From Jacaranda mimosifolia (taxonomy: Eukaryota; Streptophyta; Magnoliopsida; Lamiales; Bignoniaceae), in the NCBI GenBank assembly GCA_018894105.1, contig CM032128.1:12815001-12879000 (forward strand): 64,000 bases of DNA. Direction: 5' to 3'. The position numbers and the translations under genes are program-made. Shown here in pieces: positions 19,670 to 32,112 of this stretch (positions are counted from its first letter, which is position 1; the number at the start of each line of letters is the position of its first letter). The notes under the pieces are model-generated. The model did not search any database, was not told where the DNA came from, and saw only the letters and a program-made list of their open reading frames with translations.

Positions 19670-22394
19670 ATATGAAATGGTTGCAATTTTTATTATTATT
19701 ATTTTTTGCAGCAGCAAGTTTGACTGCTTTTTTCTTGTCTTGATCTTCTTCTTCATTGGAATGGCTGTGCTGCTGCTGCTTCTGCTGCCAATCCATGCCA
19801 ATCCTCGATATCGGTGATGAATCGATCTAGTTATCATCATTGGTGTTGTCTATGGGAAACATCGGCCATATGTCTCTTCCTAGGTCCCTCTACTAGTTGG
19901 TTATGATGATATCCTATGCTATCCCACATCGAAGGAGTTGGGTGACTTGCAATCATTTATAAGTTATTACCCTCTCTCACACTTTGAGGCGCCTTTCCCG
20001 AAATGGTAAAATACCCTACTAGATGTGCATTGGTGGAATAATACATCAATAAGTTAATGGATCAAAATGTGATATTTTATCCATTAAAACATATTTATCG
20101 ATATTCCATTTTATATATTAAATTAAAGCATTTTCATCACGTGATACTCATTTTACCATTAAAACAGTTAAATAATTGTACCCTTCTATTTTAATTGCTT
20201 GAAATATATCTTATCAATCCTACTCTCTATCATTTTTTGAAAAAATTCAAGTATGGATTAAGTTTAATGAAGTTCAAAGCAATTATATAATGACTGAGTT
20301 ATATTTGTTATGTTAGTGATGTAGAATATAAGAATTTTTGTTGAGTCATGCCAAACTTCATCTTAACAATATTTTTCTCACCCTCCATTATGTCCCAAAA
20401 TAACTAATCTATTTTAGTTTTGCATGAGAAAATTTGGAAAATATAAATATTACATATTTATATCCCTTTTATCTTTTAAAATAATTACTTAAATGTCAAG
20501 TAGTGTCATTCTTTCAATTGAAAAATAATTTATTTAAAAAAATATTTTTTTAAGGAAAAAAGAAATTATTTGGCTTATGTATATCCTTTTTCGTTTGACT
20601 CTCTTTCTATCTCTTATCTTAAATAAGTAGGATTATAAAATTGTCCCAAATTTTCGATAGAATATGAAAGCATTCTTCTTTGCTAGTTTTCAAGAGGATA
20701 AACAGTAAACATAGTCATATGTAAGAATCAACCAAATTATGTTTCATAAAAATTAAATATATAAATAAATCAAATAAAAAAATTGAATCATCATGCAAGT
20801 TTTGATTTAAATAATGGAGATGATGTGAGTGACGTTTGTCCTGTGAATGGAGGTTGAACTCAACTCAACTGGGGGCTCAAGGGTTGAACGTTTAATTATA
20901 AAAAAATTGTTAGGCTTGTTGAGATGGTCCTTAATGAAGACACTACAGTGCTTAAGTTAGAATAGGAAAAGCAGAGTAATATATTTAGATGGGGTAGTAT
21001 ATAAAAAGAGTGTGTACCTTCCGCAAATTGGAAATTGGGGTAATTATAGGGCATCTAAACATAGATTTTACCATTCACACATGGTGGTGTTTTGGTATGT
21101 TTGTTTCTTTGTTAAGGTCATATGGGTCTTTTCTGGAAAGGATCAAGCGGATCTCATAGCTATGCGGGTAGAGGTAAGCACTATCACCCTATCATCTAAC
21201 AACTTTTGTGCAAACAGAAAGTGGCGCAACCTATTATTAATGGGGAGAGAAGAGAGAATGTACTAATAGCCTGCCAGCATTGAATGCGGCCACCCTATAT
21301 CAAGTTGGAGGTTTAGGGTCTCTCGAATCAATTCCAACCTCATCATGTCAGCCTTTGGGTTTTGATTTACAAGCATGAGAGTCGATCCGCTCTTACCAGG
21401 AGACTTTGGATTGAGGTCGAGAGTATGGAATCAAGTCTTAAGGTTGACAACGTACCCTTATCATCAAATAAGAAAAATCCCATAAGAATACTTGTACAAG
21501 CATATTAATGAAATATCATTGTTTTTCCTCAACAATTATTATTATTTTTTAATTTATAATGTGACTTAGCTGTTTTTCGCATCTAGAAGAAAATTGCTTA
21601 TTTGGTAATATAATAATTGGAATTATGATCAAAATAGAGTAGCCCTCTTATACTCTCATGAACCAGTATATCAATTTGATCCAACCCCTTTATGTGATAT
21701 AACTTGATTATATTAATAATTTTCTTTTAATTGTTATTCTCAATGAGTCCAATCAAATAAATATTTTATTTAAAATGTCCTTCGATTAGACCGATTAAAT
21801 ATAGTAGTAGAAAGATAAATTTCAATACATATAATAAATTTAATGTATTTACATTTGTCAAGTAGAAAGACTTAATTTAATTAATTAAAATGGTGTTGTT
21901 ATTTTTATGAGTCTAATTAAAAAGAAATTTAATATAAAATATATGTAATAAACTTGTTGTATATACATAAATAATGCTAATATTGTTATTATTATTATTT
22001 GTGAGTCTAATTGGAAAAAAAACATTAATTTGAGTATAGTGTACCATTAAACCATACATATTGAATGTGGGTTTCATTACATGGAGACATACTTAAATAG
22101 CACAAGCATTATTTATGCAACCAAAACTACTAATAATTAATATTCAATTTGCAAACGCAAGAATCCATTACGGCCTACTCAATTTCTTGTTTCAGACTAA
22201 TGGATGACAGAAGGAAAACAACCGGACCAGACAGCACGAATCACATGGCATATTCTATTGCACTTATCATTGAATTGGTCAAAATTACATCATTAGTAGG
22301 TCGCTATAATTATTCATAACTGTCAATTCTTTTAATTACAAATAATTTCTCACATGCATGAATTATATAGAGATAGTTTGGTTCGAAAAATAGT
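19670..22394. other. Anonymous AT-rich DNA with repeat debris
   Basis: Contains a cluster of tgc repeats (19767-19790), a cccacatcg motif near 19924 typical of several plant retroelement ends, and possible LTR debris at 20850-21540 (gagatggtccttaatgaag, agtatataaaaagagtg) that parallels 15690-16330. No coding region is supported. Confidence 0.3.
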
Positions 22395-22600
22395 TAACTC
22401 TAGACCCTAAGAATCAGTTAACTCACGAATAAAAGGGAACTTTCATAAATTTTTAATGCCGATGTCAGCAGATTTTATTAATTAAACTAACAGTTGAATT
22501 TATTTGTCTGAACTTTAAGGTAGGTGAATGAAGTTTTCCAAACCAAAAGGGGGTCTAACTGTACTTAACCAGTCTTAGGCAAGGTTGCTGTAATTATGTC
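22395..22600. mobile_element. Possible MULE-type terminal fragment
   Basis: attttattaattaaactaacagt, then ctgaactttaagg, then aaaccaaaagggggt and gctgtaattatgtct repeat the order of words seen at the right end of MULE1 (12860-13007). No matching left inverted repeat or TSD was found, so this is at most a remnant. Confidence 0.3.
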
Positions 22601-22611
22601 TAATAGATAAC

Positions 22612-22993
22612 TTAGAGGATGTTTGGCTAATCTTATGTCAAAGATTTTATAAACTCCTTCATTTCATAAGATATTTTTATAGCTTCTAAAATACTAGATT
22701 TTTTCCTAAAAATAAATTCTTAAATTGTTTAAGCAAAATAAGATCTTAAAATTTATAAAATGTTTGTAATGTCAATTTTGTAATCAACATGATTAAAATT
22801 AAAAGAACTTTTTAATATCTTAAAAATAAGTTATGAATTTTTTACTTTTTAAAAAAGATCTTATAAACTCCTACATCTTATTTTAAAAGTTTATAAACTC
22901 TTTTATTAAAAAAATTTACCAAACATTTTTTGACATCTTATTAACTTCTCAAAATATCTTAGTAGCTTATAAGCTCACCCAAACGCTCTCTTA
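22612..22993. mobile_element. PIF/Harbinger-type MITE, 376 bp
   Basis: Inverted ends gaggatgtttggctaatctta (from 22615) and, reverse-complemented from 22990, gagagcgtttgggtgagctta are flanked by the 3-bp duplication tta (22612-22614 and 22991-22993). The interior is AT-rich and partly self-complementary. No coding capacity. Confidence 0.65.
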
Positions 22994-23469
22994 GTTCGAT
23001 CAAGGAACTACTTCCCAATAGTTAAAATTCATATATATCTACTAAAACAAATGCAAATTGGCATTTGGTACTAGTTTAAATAATATTATGACAGTAGTCA
23101 GGAAGCAAACTGGCCCATGAACCTCCAAACAAGCATGTCTAAGTCGTTAAACCTGGTCAGTGGTCAGGTCATAAGCCTAGCAGAATAAGCGAACAAACTG
23201 CTTTACCATCAACTTGACGATCTATGGTGGATGAATAATTGTATTAGAAGAACAAGATGTAGATATAATATCATCAAGATGGTAATAACAAAAGGAGCTT
23301 ATCTGAATAATTGAGGAATAAACATTCAATACAGAACGAAAAAACCCAATACTGCCAAAGGCAACTCTTTTTAAGTGCCAAATAAGTACTCAGAGAAAAA
23401 TATCATGCCTTATGATCCAAGCATGTGGAAAGGAGAACCAATTCAGACTCTGGAAATCTCCTAAAACCC
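22994..23469 (-). other. Region downstream of the MPP6-like gene, likely 3' UTR in part
   Basis: Lies 3' of the MPP6 stop codon on the minus strand. Base composition is more balanced than in the surrounding AT-rich repeats. No clear poly(A) signal could be placed by eye. Confidence 0.35.
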
Positions 23470-26365
23470 TTACCTCTTCTTGCTCTGATATTTGGGAGGC
23501 CGAAGAACATTCCAATTTAGCTTTTCACGCTTTTGTAGTTTTTGAGAGCTACGACTGCTAGTTGGAGATGAATCTTGTCTGTCTTGAACATTTTTCCTTG
23601 ACTTATTTGGATACTGTTTTTCAGAGGCAACTTCAGCTTGCTTCCTCTTAAGATCGCCATTTGTATCACTGCTTGAACCATCTAATTCCAAGTTGTCCGA
23701 CCTATTTTGCAAGGACTCATTTTCTCTGTAGTAATGGAAAATCAGCCTTATTCAACAATAATGCGGCCATGAACTTGATTGTTTCACTTTAGCAGTTAAT
23801 AGTTTTTCTTTTGTCCCTTCCCAAGGGGTACTCCACTCTCAATAAAACTATTTCAACTTGACGAGTACAAGATGAAGGAGCATTAAGTTATTCTTGCAGA
23901 ATATGAAGGAACAAGAGGTACACCTTCATGCAAAAAGATTTTGGGCAAATTTTGGCAATCTTAATAGATAAACACTCAGAGTGATTTATGAGGTCAACAC
24001 CAGAATAAATCCTTTAATACATTCATCCCATCAGTTGACAAAAGCTATATCAAAAGAAAGCATATTTTCAATGAACTTCTCAACAAGAAAACAATCGTGG
24101 GCCAAAAAAACTGAGAAACATTCGGTTCTTCATTTGAAAACCAAAAGTTTATTCTAGGAATTGCCATAGTTAACAGGATAAGAGAACTTAAAGGGTCAAA
24201 AAAACACTGACCTGATGGATATTGCTTCACTTTGTCTGCCAGAACTTGTAGCGGCAGATTCAGTTTCACTAAGGTCAGATGCTTCTCCATTGAGTTTCTA
24301 GCAAAACAAGCCTCTGGTGTGAGAAAGCGGAAAATAAAAAAATCATAGAAACTGAAGGTCTCTCAGGAATTGTAGGCCATCCAAACCTTTTATACTCACA
24401 TCAATAGATGGGTTAAAACTTAAAAATGACATGCGACCTCTTGCTGCCCCAGGATGGGGATCACCTTCAACTATAATGACACTGCATATGAACAGGCATG
24501 CAAATAAAAATGAAATAAAAAATCCACATAGAGTTGAATAAAACCTATTTTAATTATCACATATGTAATGACTACCAAAGATTGTTCAATAACAGAAATT
24601 TCACGAAGCATATCAAACACTATAGTAATGCTTTGTTGGAAAGGAAAAGATGCAGACTTTTAATAGTTAGACTAGTGGCCATCGCACTGTATTTTGCATA
24701 TCATCAACGACATCCAAGTCAGCTTTCTACAACTTCTATTCATATGCAAAAGTTAACTATTATATTTATGACGATAGGTTTCTAAGTTCTAATTATCTCA
24801 CGACATTCTCTAGCCTGCCTGACTGCTTAACATCAAAAGGCTTATGCTAAGCAGCTAAGGCACATAAATTCTGAGTACTACTGTCCCCCCCTCCCCTTAC
24901 TTTGCACCAAACAACATAAAATACCTAACTAACTTCCCTGGTGTCAGAGTTCAAGTTCGTCTTATCCCCCTCATTCACATTCTCGAGAAGCACAGGCAAA
25001 AATATAATTATTCTGAAAGTAATATTCAAGGCAAACAGTTCTTAATGTTCCTCTAATGATATTTTTCCAGAGAACTCTTTCTGCACATTCTATTGGAAGG
25101 AAAATCATCTTAGGCTCCATAAAACCTTTTGCTGAGCTGACAGCTGAATAAACATCAAACCAAAAGAAAACTTATAAAAGGTATGCCCATGAAGACAGTT
25201 AGCTATAAAACATGGCTATCCATGGCATTAATTTTTTTTTTTTTTTTTTTTGGATCCAAACACAAACGTGTGGTGGTTCTCTCTGGTTGAATAGGACAAA
25301 GATCCAGGGTTACAGGGAGAAGGGAACAGATAAAAATATCTAGTATAATCATCCGCTAGAGTGTTGAACACATAGCTGTTTCCCAAGGGGTCATCAAAGT
25401 TTGACAAAGTATAGGCCTATAGGGGCAGGAAGTAAAAGCATTGGCCATGCCAGCCTTCAGAAATACCCCACCTCCCTAATTCTCCATGAAGCTTGGGATT
25501 CTATCTCAACCTTATTGTTCCAAATAACAACAAATCTAATAAGAGATTAAACGGGTTGATGTTCAGCAGCAGTTTTCTCTCACTTAATTAAGGTCATAAC
25601 CAAGGAAACCAGACAAGCATTAGCCAGAGTTCTCTAGAGAAGCATCACTTTATCAACTGATGGAAAGTAACACAGGAAAAAAAAATGATGGAAAGTAAAA
25701 ATATGTCCAAAAGTTTCACTCAGCCCCCATCTTTCAAAAGATGGTAGTTGGTACCCTAAAATTCACTGTAAAAGAAAAACATTGAACAGAATTTCAGGAT
25801 TCATTCTTCCTTCCTTTTTTTTCTTTTTTTTCTCCAACAGGTTAGCATACAGAAAAAGGTATTAAATAGAACGAAGACCAGAAACCAGAAACTTACAATC
25901 TACATGAGATTAAGAGACAAAATTTTACGAGCTACGTGCATTTAGCAAACATAAATTTACTTACAACATGAATAAAAATGATAGATTTTAACAAAGAAAC
26001 CATAACGATACCATCTTTTAATGGCACTAGAAGAAGGGAAATCTGTAGCAGGTATGACCTCGTCTTCTTTCTTGGCTTTCTCTTCTTTCTGAGCCGCCCT
26101 TTGCATAAACTGAACAGAGAAACAGTTAAAATCAGGAGTAAGAACATTGAGCTCATGGGTGTTTATTTATTTCCAAGAACTAAAAAGACAAACACTGACA
26201 ATTATAATCAAGAAAATTAAAGAGAAACCCAATTAACCAAAACTAGAGCCGATTGGATTCACTGGAAAACAAAAGTTTTAATGTTAAAACACAAGAAAAA
26301 CAATTAACAATTACTGCTGGTACCTTCAAGTTCTTCAAAGTACTGGATAGCTCTCGCTTCGCCAT
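23470..26365 (-). CDS. MPP6: M-phase phosphoprotein 6 (MPP6) homologue, nuclear exosome cofactor; five exons
   Basis: Proteins of this family help the nuclear RNA exosome process RNAs such as the 5.8S rRNA precursor; yeast Mpp6 and human MPHOSPH6 are the known members. Reading the minus strand, I place exons at 26365-26324, 26109-26012, 24481-24400, 24297-24212 and 23725-23470. They total 564 nt, 187 aa plus stop, with GT donors and AG acceptors throughout and phases that join cleanly. Exon 1 gives MAKRELSSTLKNLK. Exon 2 opens with FMQRAAQKEEK, the family's N-terminal motif. Exon 3 gives EGDPHPGAARGRMSF then SFNPSID, the conserved central block. Exons 4-5 are Ser- and Lys-rich, low-complexity, ending RPPKYQSKKR, a likely nuclear-localisation tail. 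No stops or frameshifts were seen. Exon 2 ends with TG, completed by T of exon 3 to Cys. UTRs are undefined. Confidence 0.88.
25232..25251. repeat. Poly-T tract in MPP6 intron 2
   Basis: Twenty consecutive T on the plus strand (poly-A in the transcript) within the 1.53-kb intron 24482-26011. It could mark the tail of an old minus-strand SINE or LINE insertion, but no A or B box or element start was recognised beyond it. Confidence 0.5.
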
Positions 26366-26748
26366 GGTAAATTCTCTGACTCAACTCTCAAGTAACAAAT
26401 TGAAGCTTTTTTCAGGACTTCTTTTTTCTTCTTGCCTCTCCCTGCCCCGATCCCTCCCTCTCTCCTCCAAGCGCAGAAAGGTGAGCCAGAGTTCGGTTCG
26501 CAAGGGTTTTGGATTTTAGGACAGAGACTATTTGCACTAGAATGACTAAAATATCCCTGCGGTTGTATGGAAAGGTACCACGGGAATGTGGAAAAATTAC
26601 CCCCAACAAGTTTATACAATTACCATTAAGTTACATAACTCTTGGTAAGGACACGATATCATGGGAAGTCATTGAGAATTTATTAGAAAATTTTAATTTT
26701 GATGAAATTTTGGTTAATTATTCAAGTAAGTCCTATTTAAATGGGAAT
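26366..26748 (-). promoter_or_regulatory. Upstream region of the MPP6-like gene
   Basis: Only about 390 bp separate the MPP6 start codon from the hAT2 insertion, so the proximal promoter and 5' UTR should lie here. On the transcript strand 26411-26470 is a GA-rich stretch, common in plant 5' leaders. No convincing TATA box was identified. Frames running across it on the plus strand are chance. Confidence 0.4.
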
Positions 26749-26756
26749 ATTTTCAC
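26749..26756. repeat. hAT2 left target-site duplication
   Basis: attttcac, matching attttgac at 52392-52399 with one change. The two copies are separated by 25.6 kb because of later insertions. Confidence 0.7.
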
Positions 26757-27166
26757 TAGGACTGTAAATGAATATTTAAAAAGTTTATTTACAATTTATA
26801 TTTGTATATGTTTATACAAAATATTATTTGTATTCGCTTAAAGCGAATATTATCCGTAGTTAATTAATAAATATTTCATTATAAACAGATACGGGTATTG
26901 TAAATGCATCTCCGATCTATCTAACATCCATTCTGAATATATATTTATTGAATATATCCATTTACATATTTAATATTTCGTAATTTAATTGTATCCATTA
27001 TTTGAATCTAATAAATAATATTTTAAAAAAAATACTATATACAATATAGTCTAATTTTTTTATGTATTTTAAATATAATTAATTATATTTAAAAAATTTA
27101 TATATAATATATTATTATACATAAATATTATTTATATTTTTTTAATAAAAATCTCATAATTAATCC

Positions 27167-27173
<7 letters not shown>

Positions 27174-27204
<31 letters not shown>
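27174..27204. repeat. (TG)n microsatellite
   Basis: About fifteen uninterrupted tg units inside hAT2. The corresponding part of hAT1 carries a (ta)n run near 13588-13600. Confidence 0.95.
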
Positions 27205-27209
<5 letters not shown>

Positions 27210-27742
27210 ATTATTGAAGAGTTGGGAAGAAAAAAATAATAAACTTAAAAATTATATTAATATTGAGGAAAAACTAAAGAATGAAATTAATCAACACAAA
27301 TTGTTGTTGGCTGACTTTATAATTAATATATTTAAATATCATTATTAATATTAGTTAGTGCTAATAATCGATTATAAAGTCAATTATTAACTAAAAATTA
27401 TACAATTTGCTTGATTGCTTCATTTTTAATGAAATTGTATAGTTCCTTTCTATTAATTAAAAAATATACATTTGTTATAGGTTAACAAATTCATGTATTT
27501 GAATATTTGTAAATGGATATTCAAATAATTGTCATCAAATATGAATATCCAAGAAATAATATTGAAATTTGAATATGGATAATTTTAATCGAATATGAAT
27601 GCATATGAAAAATTATAATCGAATACGAATATATCCATACTCGACCAATAATTGACGGATGCGAATTTGAATATTATTATATAAAGATCTTCATATCTAT
27701 ATTCAAAAAGTTAATTGAATACAAATATATAAAGAGTGTATC

Positions 27743-27747
27743 TGATC
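27743..27747. repeat. Element B left target-site duplication
   Basis: tgatc, identical to 52362-52366. Confidence 0.8.
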
Positions 27748-28710
27748 TGTGGTGCCCCACCCAAGGTGACCCCCTAAGCTAAGGTGCCACATGTTCAAAC
27801 TTAAATCATTATTTAAGAGATAGCCAAAAGGCCAAAATTTAACAAGTTTAAAAAAATAGCAACTCAGTCCTAAACTCAAAAGATCATTCAGAGTGCACAA
27901 TACGTACATAACATAAGTCTTAAGGTCAAACTTAAGCATTTACGTACATTCTCAAGTTTAGGCGTCTAGGTTAGGTGTAAGCTATATATACAGGCATAGC
28001 ACTTACTCTATTATAAAACATAATTTCTCTCGGGCACACCTCGAGCCCTCAACCTTCATTCAGACCTGTCTGGGAAGAGAATAAAAGATAACAAAAGGGG
28101 GTAAGTTCTAAAGACTTAGTGAGGGGGAAAAATATGATAAATAGAAAAAGAAAATTGTTGTAGGCACAAGAATTGATAAATAGATTCATCAACAAGCAAG
28201 ATTTTCTTTCAAAATGAAATAGTGATGTAACATAGCACAAACGATTTCAAATTAACAAGTTGTTGGCAATTTCGTCTTTATTGTTCCCAGAATAGAATGG
28301 TAACAAACGTTACATGAAGTACAATAATTATAGAAGATTTCCCTTATTACTTAGGTACCCAAGCACTTGGTTCGGTACAGCATGGTTTGCCACATGGCAA
28401 ATCCCACCACATTACTAGATAGCTACCTCCAGCTATCCGCAAGTTAGGATATTAGGTGGGTACTAGCTAGAAGACCAGCCATCGTTGGTCCATACCACCC
28501 GATCGTCTTTCTGGACTTAGTCCCAGCCCATACTCGACCCGTGGCGTCCCATCGGGCAGTAACCCCCTAAGAACATCCTCAAGGTGACTCAACAGAATGC
28601 CAACATATAATGCATTTCAAATAACCGATCAAAAACATATATGTAAAATAGTTCAAATGATGCAGTTGGTAAAACATTAACTAGCAGGGCTATATAAACA
28701 GTACACAAAA
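27748..28710 (-). mobile_element. Element B: 3' LTR, outer part
   Basis: Starts tgtggtgccccaccc, the reverse complement of a Tekay LTR end, and matches the 5' LTR of B from 38447 (ccctaagctaaggtgcca and onward). Solo LTR Y interrupts it at 28711. Relative to this copy the 5' LTR lacks about 105 bp, corresponding to about 28510-28610. Confidence 0.85.
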
Positions 28711-31700
28711 TGTAACGCCCCAACTCAGGATAGCCCTAAGCTAAGGCGCTACTCAATTCAGTCTTAAATCTTAATCCACAGTACAATCATAAGCCCATCA
28801 GAATGTTTTTTCCAAAATTATCAGAGATAACAACGAGTTTCAACCTAAACAATCCTCAACAAAGTACAATTTGCCGCATTAACTGATTCCATAGCATTCA
28901 TCATTCCATACATACCACATACCTTAATTTCATCCTGACATGTCATAACATTACTGAGTTTAGAACTTAACATACGAATAAACCCATAACAGTTACAACA
29001 CTTGTTCTATTATTAGAAATAGTAGCGGATTTCATCTTAAGCAAACCTTAACAGAAGTACTATATACAAACCATAACTAATCTCATAATGTTTAACATAA
29101 TATATATACACCCTGTAGATGTTAGATTCATACCTAACATATCCTAATATCTCTATGGTATACAAATATCCAAGAATACCTATAAGCATATACAACCATT
29201 TTTCTATTACAGAATGTGTTCACCGATCCAAGCCTGGAGTTCAAGTTCATCACTTAACCTTGTCCGAGAAAATTAAAGAAATACGAGGGGTCAGTCCAAA
29301 GGACTTTGTGAGGGATAACAATCAGTAATAGATCATGAGGGCTTTGCTGAAGAGGAAACATTTCAACAGATCATAAATTAACAGACAATGCAATCGAAAC
29401 ATGAACGTAACAGAATACAAGCATTAACAATTCAAGGTTATTAGTAGGTACTAACTCGGGAGTTGTGAATGCCGACTTGAGCAGCCCGGGATTGTCTCAA
29501 TCGAATCAGTTTGGGAGGAATAGCATGTCTCAACCAAATTAGTTTGGGAGAAAATGCAGACGACTCGTTCGGCTTGGACAACAACATGATCTAGACTAAG
29601 AAACTACACCATCCTTGTTACTCCATGAGCGAAATACAAACAATCGAAATACAATCAAAATCAAGCAAACCCGAGTAACATATGCGATCCAATAGATCAT
29701 AACATGACATGCATATCCGATTCTCCTTATTCCAATCAGTCAGTCAGACAGACAGGCAATCAATCAGTCAGTCAGGCAAATAGTTAGTCAAACAGTTAGT
29801 CAGGCAATCAGATAGTCAGTCAGTCAATCAGTCAATCAATTAGTCAGACATATCAATCGGTTAATCTTACCAAAGCGTGACAACTTGGTACACAGTAGAT
29901 GCCCATACAAACTGTATGACGCATTATGGACCGTTTAGTGTATCGCTGACTCCCAAGCGGGCTGCTTGGCGTGTCCCAGGTATCCAAGCATTTCGTTGGG
30001 ATTGGCACTTGGTCCAATAATTTCTCATACATATAACAAGCGTTACTTAATAGTTTGCAGACAAGGTGAAACAATAACAATTAACATATTCGAATAAGCC
30101 AATATGGCCACATAACGATGTACAGATAAACAAGTATGTCGGCAAGGCAACAGATAATAATTCAAAATGGTAACAGGTAACAGAACGATACAGATAATGG
30201 GCAAGATTTCTGAGCGCCATAACAGACAGGATTCAGAATCAATATCAAAAGGTAACCCACACAGGGGTATTCCAATTAGTTGACATATAACAAGCAAGAT
30301 TCTGAACAATTCACAGAGTTCAGAAACAGGAACTCTCATAGGGGTTTATCACAATAACAGATAGATGTATTCAAATGCCAGATTGGCATACCCTTACCTC
30401 TGTAGCCTTAGAAAATGCAACCACAATCAGCAACCTACTGGTCTGTGGGACCCACTTCTTCATCACCTAACCAAAAAAGTATATTCACAGTTAAAATCCC
30501 TATTCAACTCTAATAATCCTTTACAATTACACCATTAGCAGTCTAAAATTACTATTTGCTCGGCTAATAAGATAGTCTTAGGTTTCATATCGATTTTAAT
30601 AATGGGATGTAATCTAGTCCTTAATTACATACTTATCCTCATAACATTATCCCAAATCAATAATAATAGTCCAATAATTATAATCTTACTATTAACAATC
30701 TAAAATCGATAGCTATTCACTTAATATGGTGCATGCATATTCTGAATCTTGGTTCCATATTATCTTAAATAACCCAGTTATTATCACTTAAGTTCCAAAT
30801 CCATAAATCCACAAATTAGGGTTTCAAATTCTTCAATTAACTTAATTACCCAAAATTATCATATTTTAATTTGAATTCGGGTCCACTAAACTATATAATA
30901 ATCCATGCATGCTTATCACATATCTTGTTTCCCAAAGCATAGTCTTTCATATCTCTATATATCATAATAAAAAATCTTAAGAATAACAAAATGGCACAAG
31001 ATATTTAATCTCCAAACTCCAACCTTTACCTAAGATCCAATTATTGAAGCTCTGGAATCACAAACCAAGAACACCGTCATGATCGTTGCGATGAGCTGAA
31101 GAAACTGCCCTAGCTTCGCCTCCACCAAAGACAGTCAACAACACCACCAAAAGATGCCTTTTAGCTCCACCAACCAAACGCCCAAATCAATTTTACGAAT
31201 CGCCGTCGAATTGACCCTCAATCGAAGCCTCAAAGTGGTTGCACCACCACTTGCCAGCACACGATTTTCTTCAAATTCTACTGTCGTCGGTGGTTGGAAT
31301 TGAAAATTGAAGCCACCATCTTGACCCTTATGCTGAGCCTATCAAAACCTACTACTGCACTCTAAGTTTTAGTCACTGGAACGGAGCAACCCATCACCAC
31401 CGACGTAAAAGTCCATTCGGGGCTTAATTTCCAACGACTTGCTGGTTGGTTCTCGAAAAGTTTGGTACCACAATGCTCTTCATGCTAATTTCCACCAGAA
31501 CCAACCTTCATACACCAGCTCCCGTCTTCTAAACTACCCCTTCGCCACTTACCGTCGAAGCTTGGTTTCAGTCTTCAATTTTCTGGTAGCTCATCGGCAA
31601 TCTCAAGTTGCATGTGGTACGGATGGGCTCCCGGCGACGAAATGAACATTTTGGTTGGTTGGGTTTCCTATTTCGAGCCGTCACCGATGAAGACATTGGG

Positions 31701-32112
31701 GAGGATGAAAGGAGAGGGTGGAGACAGGTGCATGGAGAAGAAATGAAGAAATCTTGTGTGAAAATGATATATATAAACCCAACTTTCCAAAATCCAAAAT
31801 TGATCCCCAAAACTTCTATCCAGCTTCCAATTAAGTCGTCGAAGGTTTTGAGCGCCTTCAATTCAGCCCCTAAACTAAGTTAGTGCATTAATTTCACCTA
31901 TTTGACCTAAAATAATTCTATGCAAAACCCCATAATTCCTAAATGTGATCTAATCAAGTTATGTCTACTTGCATTTTGACCCTAAAACTTTCAATTTTCA
32001 TGCAATTAAGTCCTTTTTATTAATTTTTTTAGTCCTAAAATCTTACCAACCAATATCTTGATTTCTAAATCCTTGTTTTTTTTTTAAAATATTAAATTTT
32101 AGGGGTGTTACA
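28711..32112 (-). mobile_element. Solo LTR Y (Tekay-type, 3.4 kb) nested in element B
   Basis: Begins tgtaacgccccaactcagg and ends ttaggggtgttaca, the two ends of a minus-strand Tekay-type LTR, with no internal region. Removing it restores continuity of element B's LTR (28710 to 32113). The flanks caaaa and tagaa are a poor 5-bp match, so the TSD has decayed or the copy arose by recombination. It contains a cagt-type simple repeat at about 29730-29855. Its frames are not genes. Confidence 0.8.
29730..29855. repeat. Degenerate (CAGT)n/(CAAT)n tandem repeat
   Basis: Many imperfect tetranucleotide units such as cagt, caat, cagg and tagt in tandem inside solo LTR Y. Confidence 0.85.

Larger units (their letters stand above)
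26757..27747. mobile_element. hAT2: main part of a hAT element of the hAT1 family
   Basis: Starts taggactgtaaatgaata, a hAT1-type terminus. Its interior is the reverse complement of hAT1 in order and sequence; for example gactttataattaat...cattattaatatt and tataaagtcaattatt occur in both. It is cut at 27747 by element B and resumes at 52367, ending cgtttacacccctaa (the final a is the first base of the TSD). It contains a (tg)n run at 27174-27204. Non-coding. Confidence 0.8.

Noticed and set aside
19563..19840. Overlapping minus-strand frames with poly-Gln/Asn runs
   Set aside because: They come from tgc and att simple repeats and overlap the plus-strand MAPKKK-like fragment; no homology recognised.
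20380..20660. Stowaway-like MITE (ccctccattatgtcccaaaataact)
   Set aside because: Only one end resembles a Stowaway terminus; the right end has gtccc rather than the inverted gggac, and no ta duplication is clear.
25226..25450. SINE insertion in MPP6 intron 2 suggested by 20 T
   Set aside because: No RNA polymerase III A or B box and no TSD could be identified beyond the poly-T, so it is reported only as a homopolymer.
29730..29855. Regularly spaced short repeats that might suggest a CRISPR-like array
   Set aside because: The units are imperfect tetranucleotides (cagt, caat) without unique spacers, inside a plant solo LTR. It is a simple microsatellite.
30043..30339. 98-codon Cys/Leu-rich frame as a secreted protein
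   Set aside because: It lies wholly inside solo LTR Y and its equivalents in the other LTRs are not conserved as frames.
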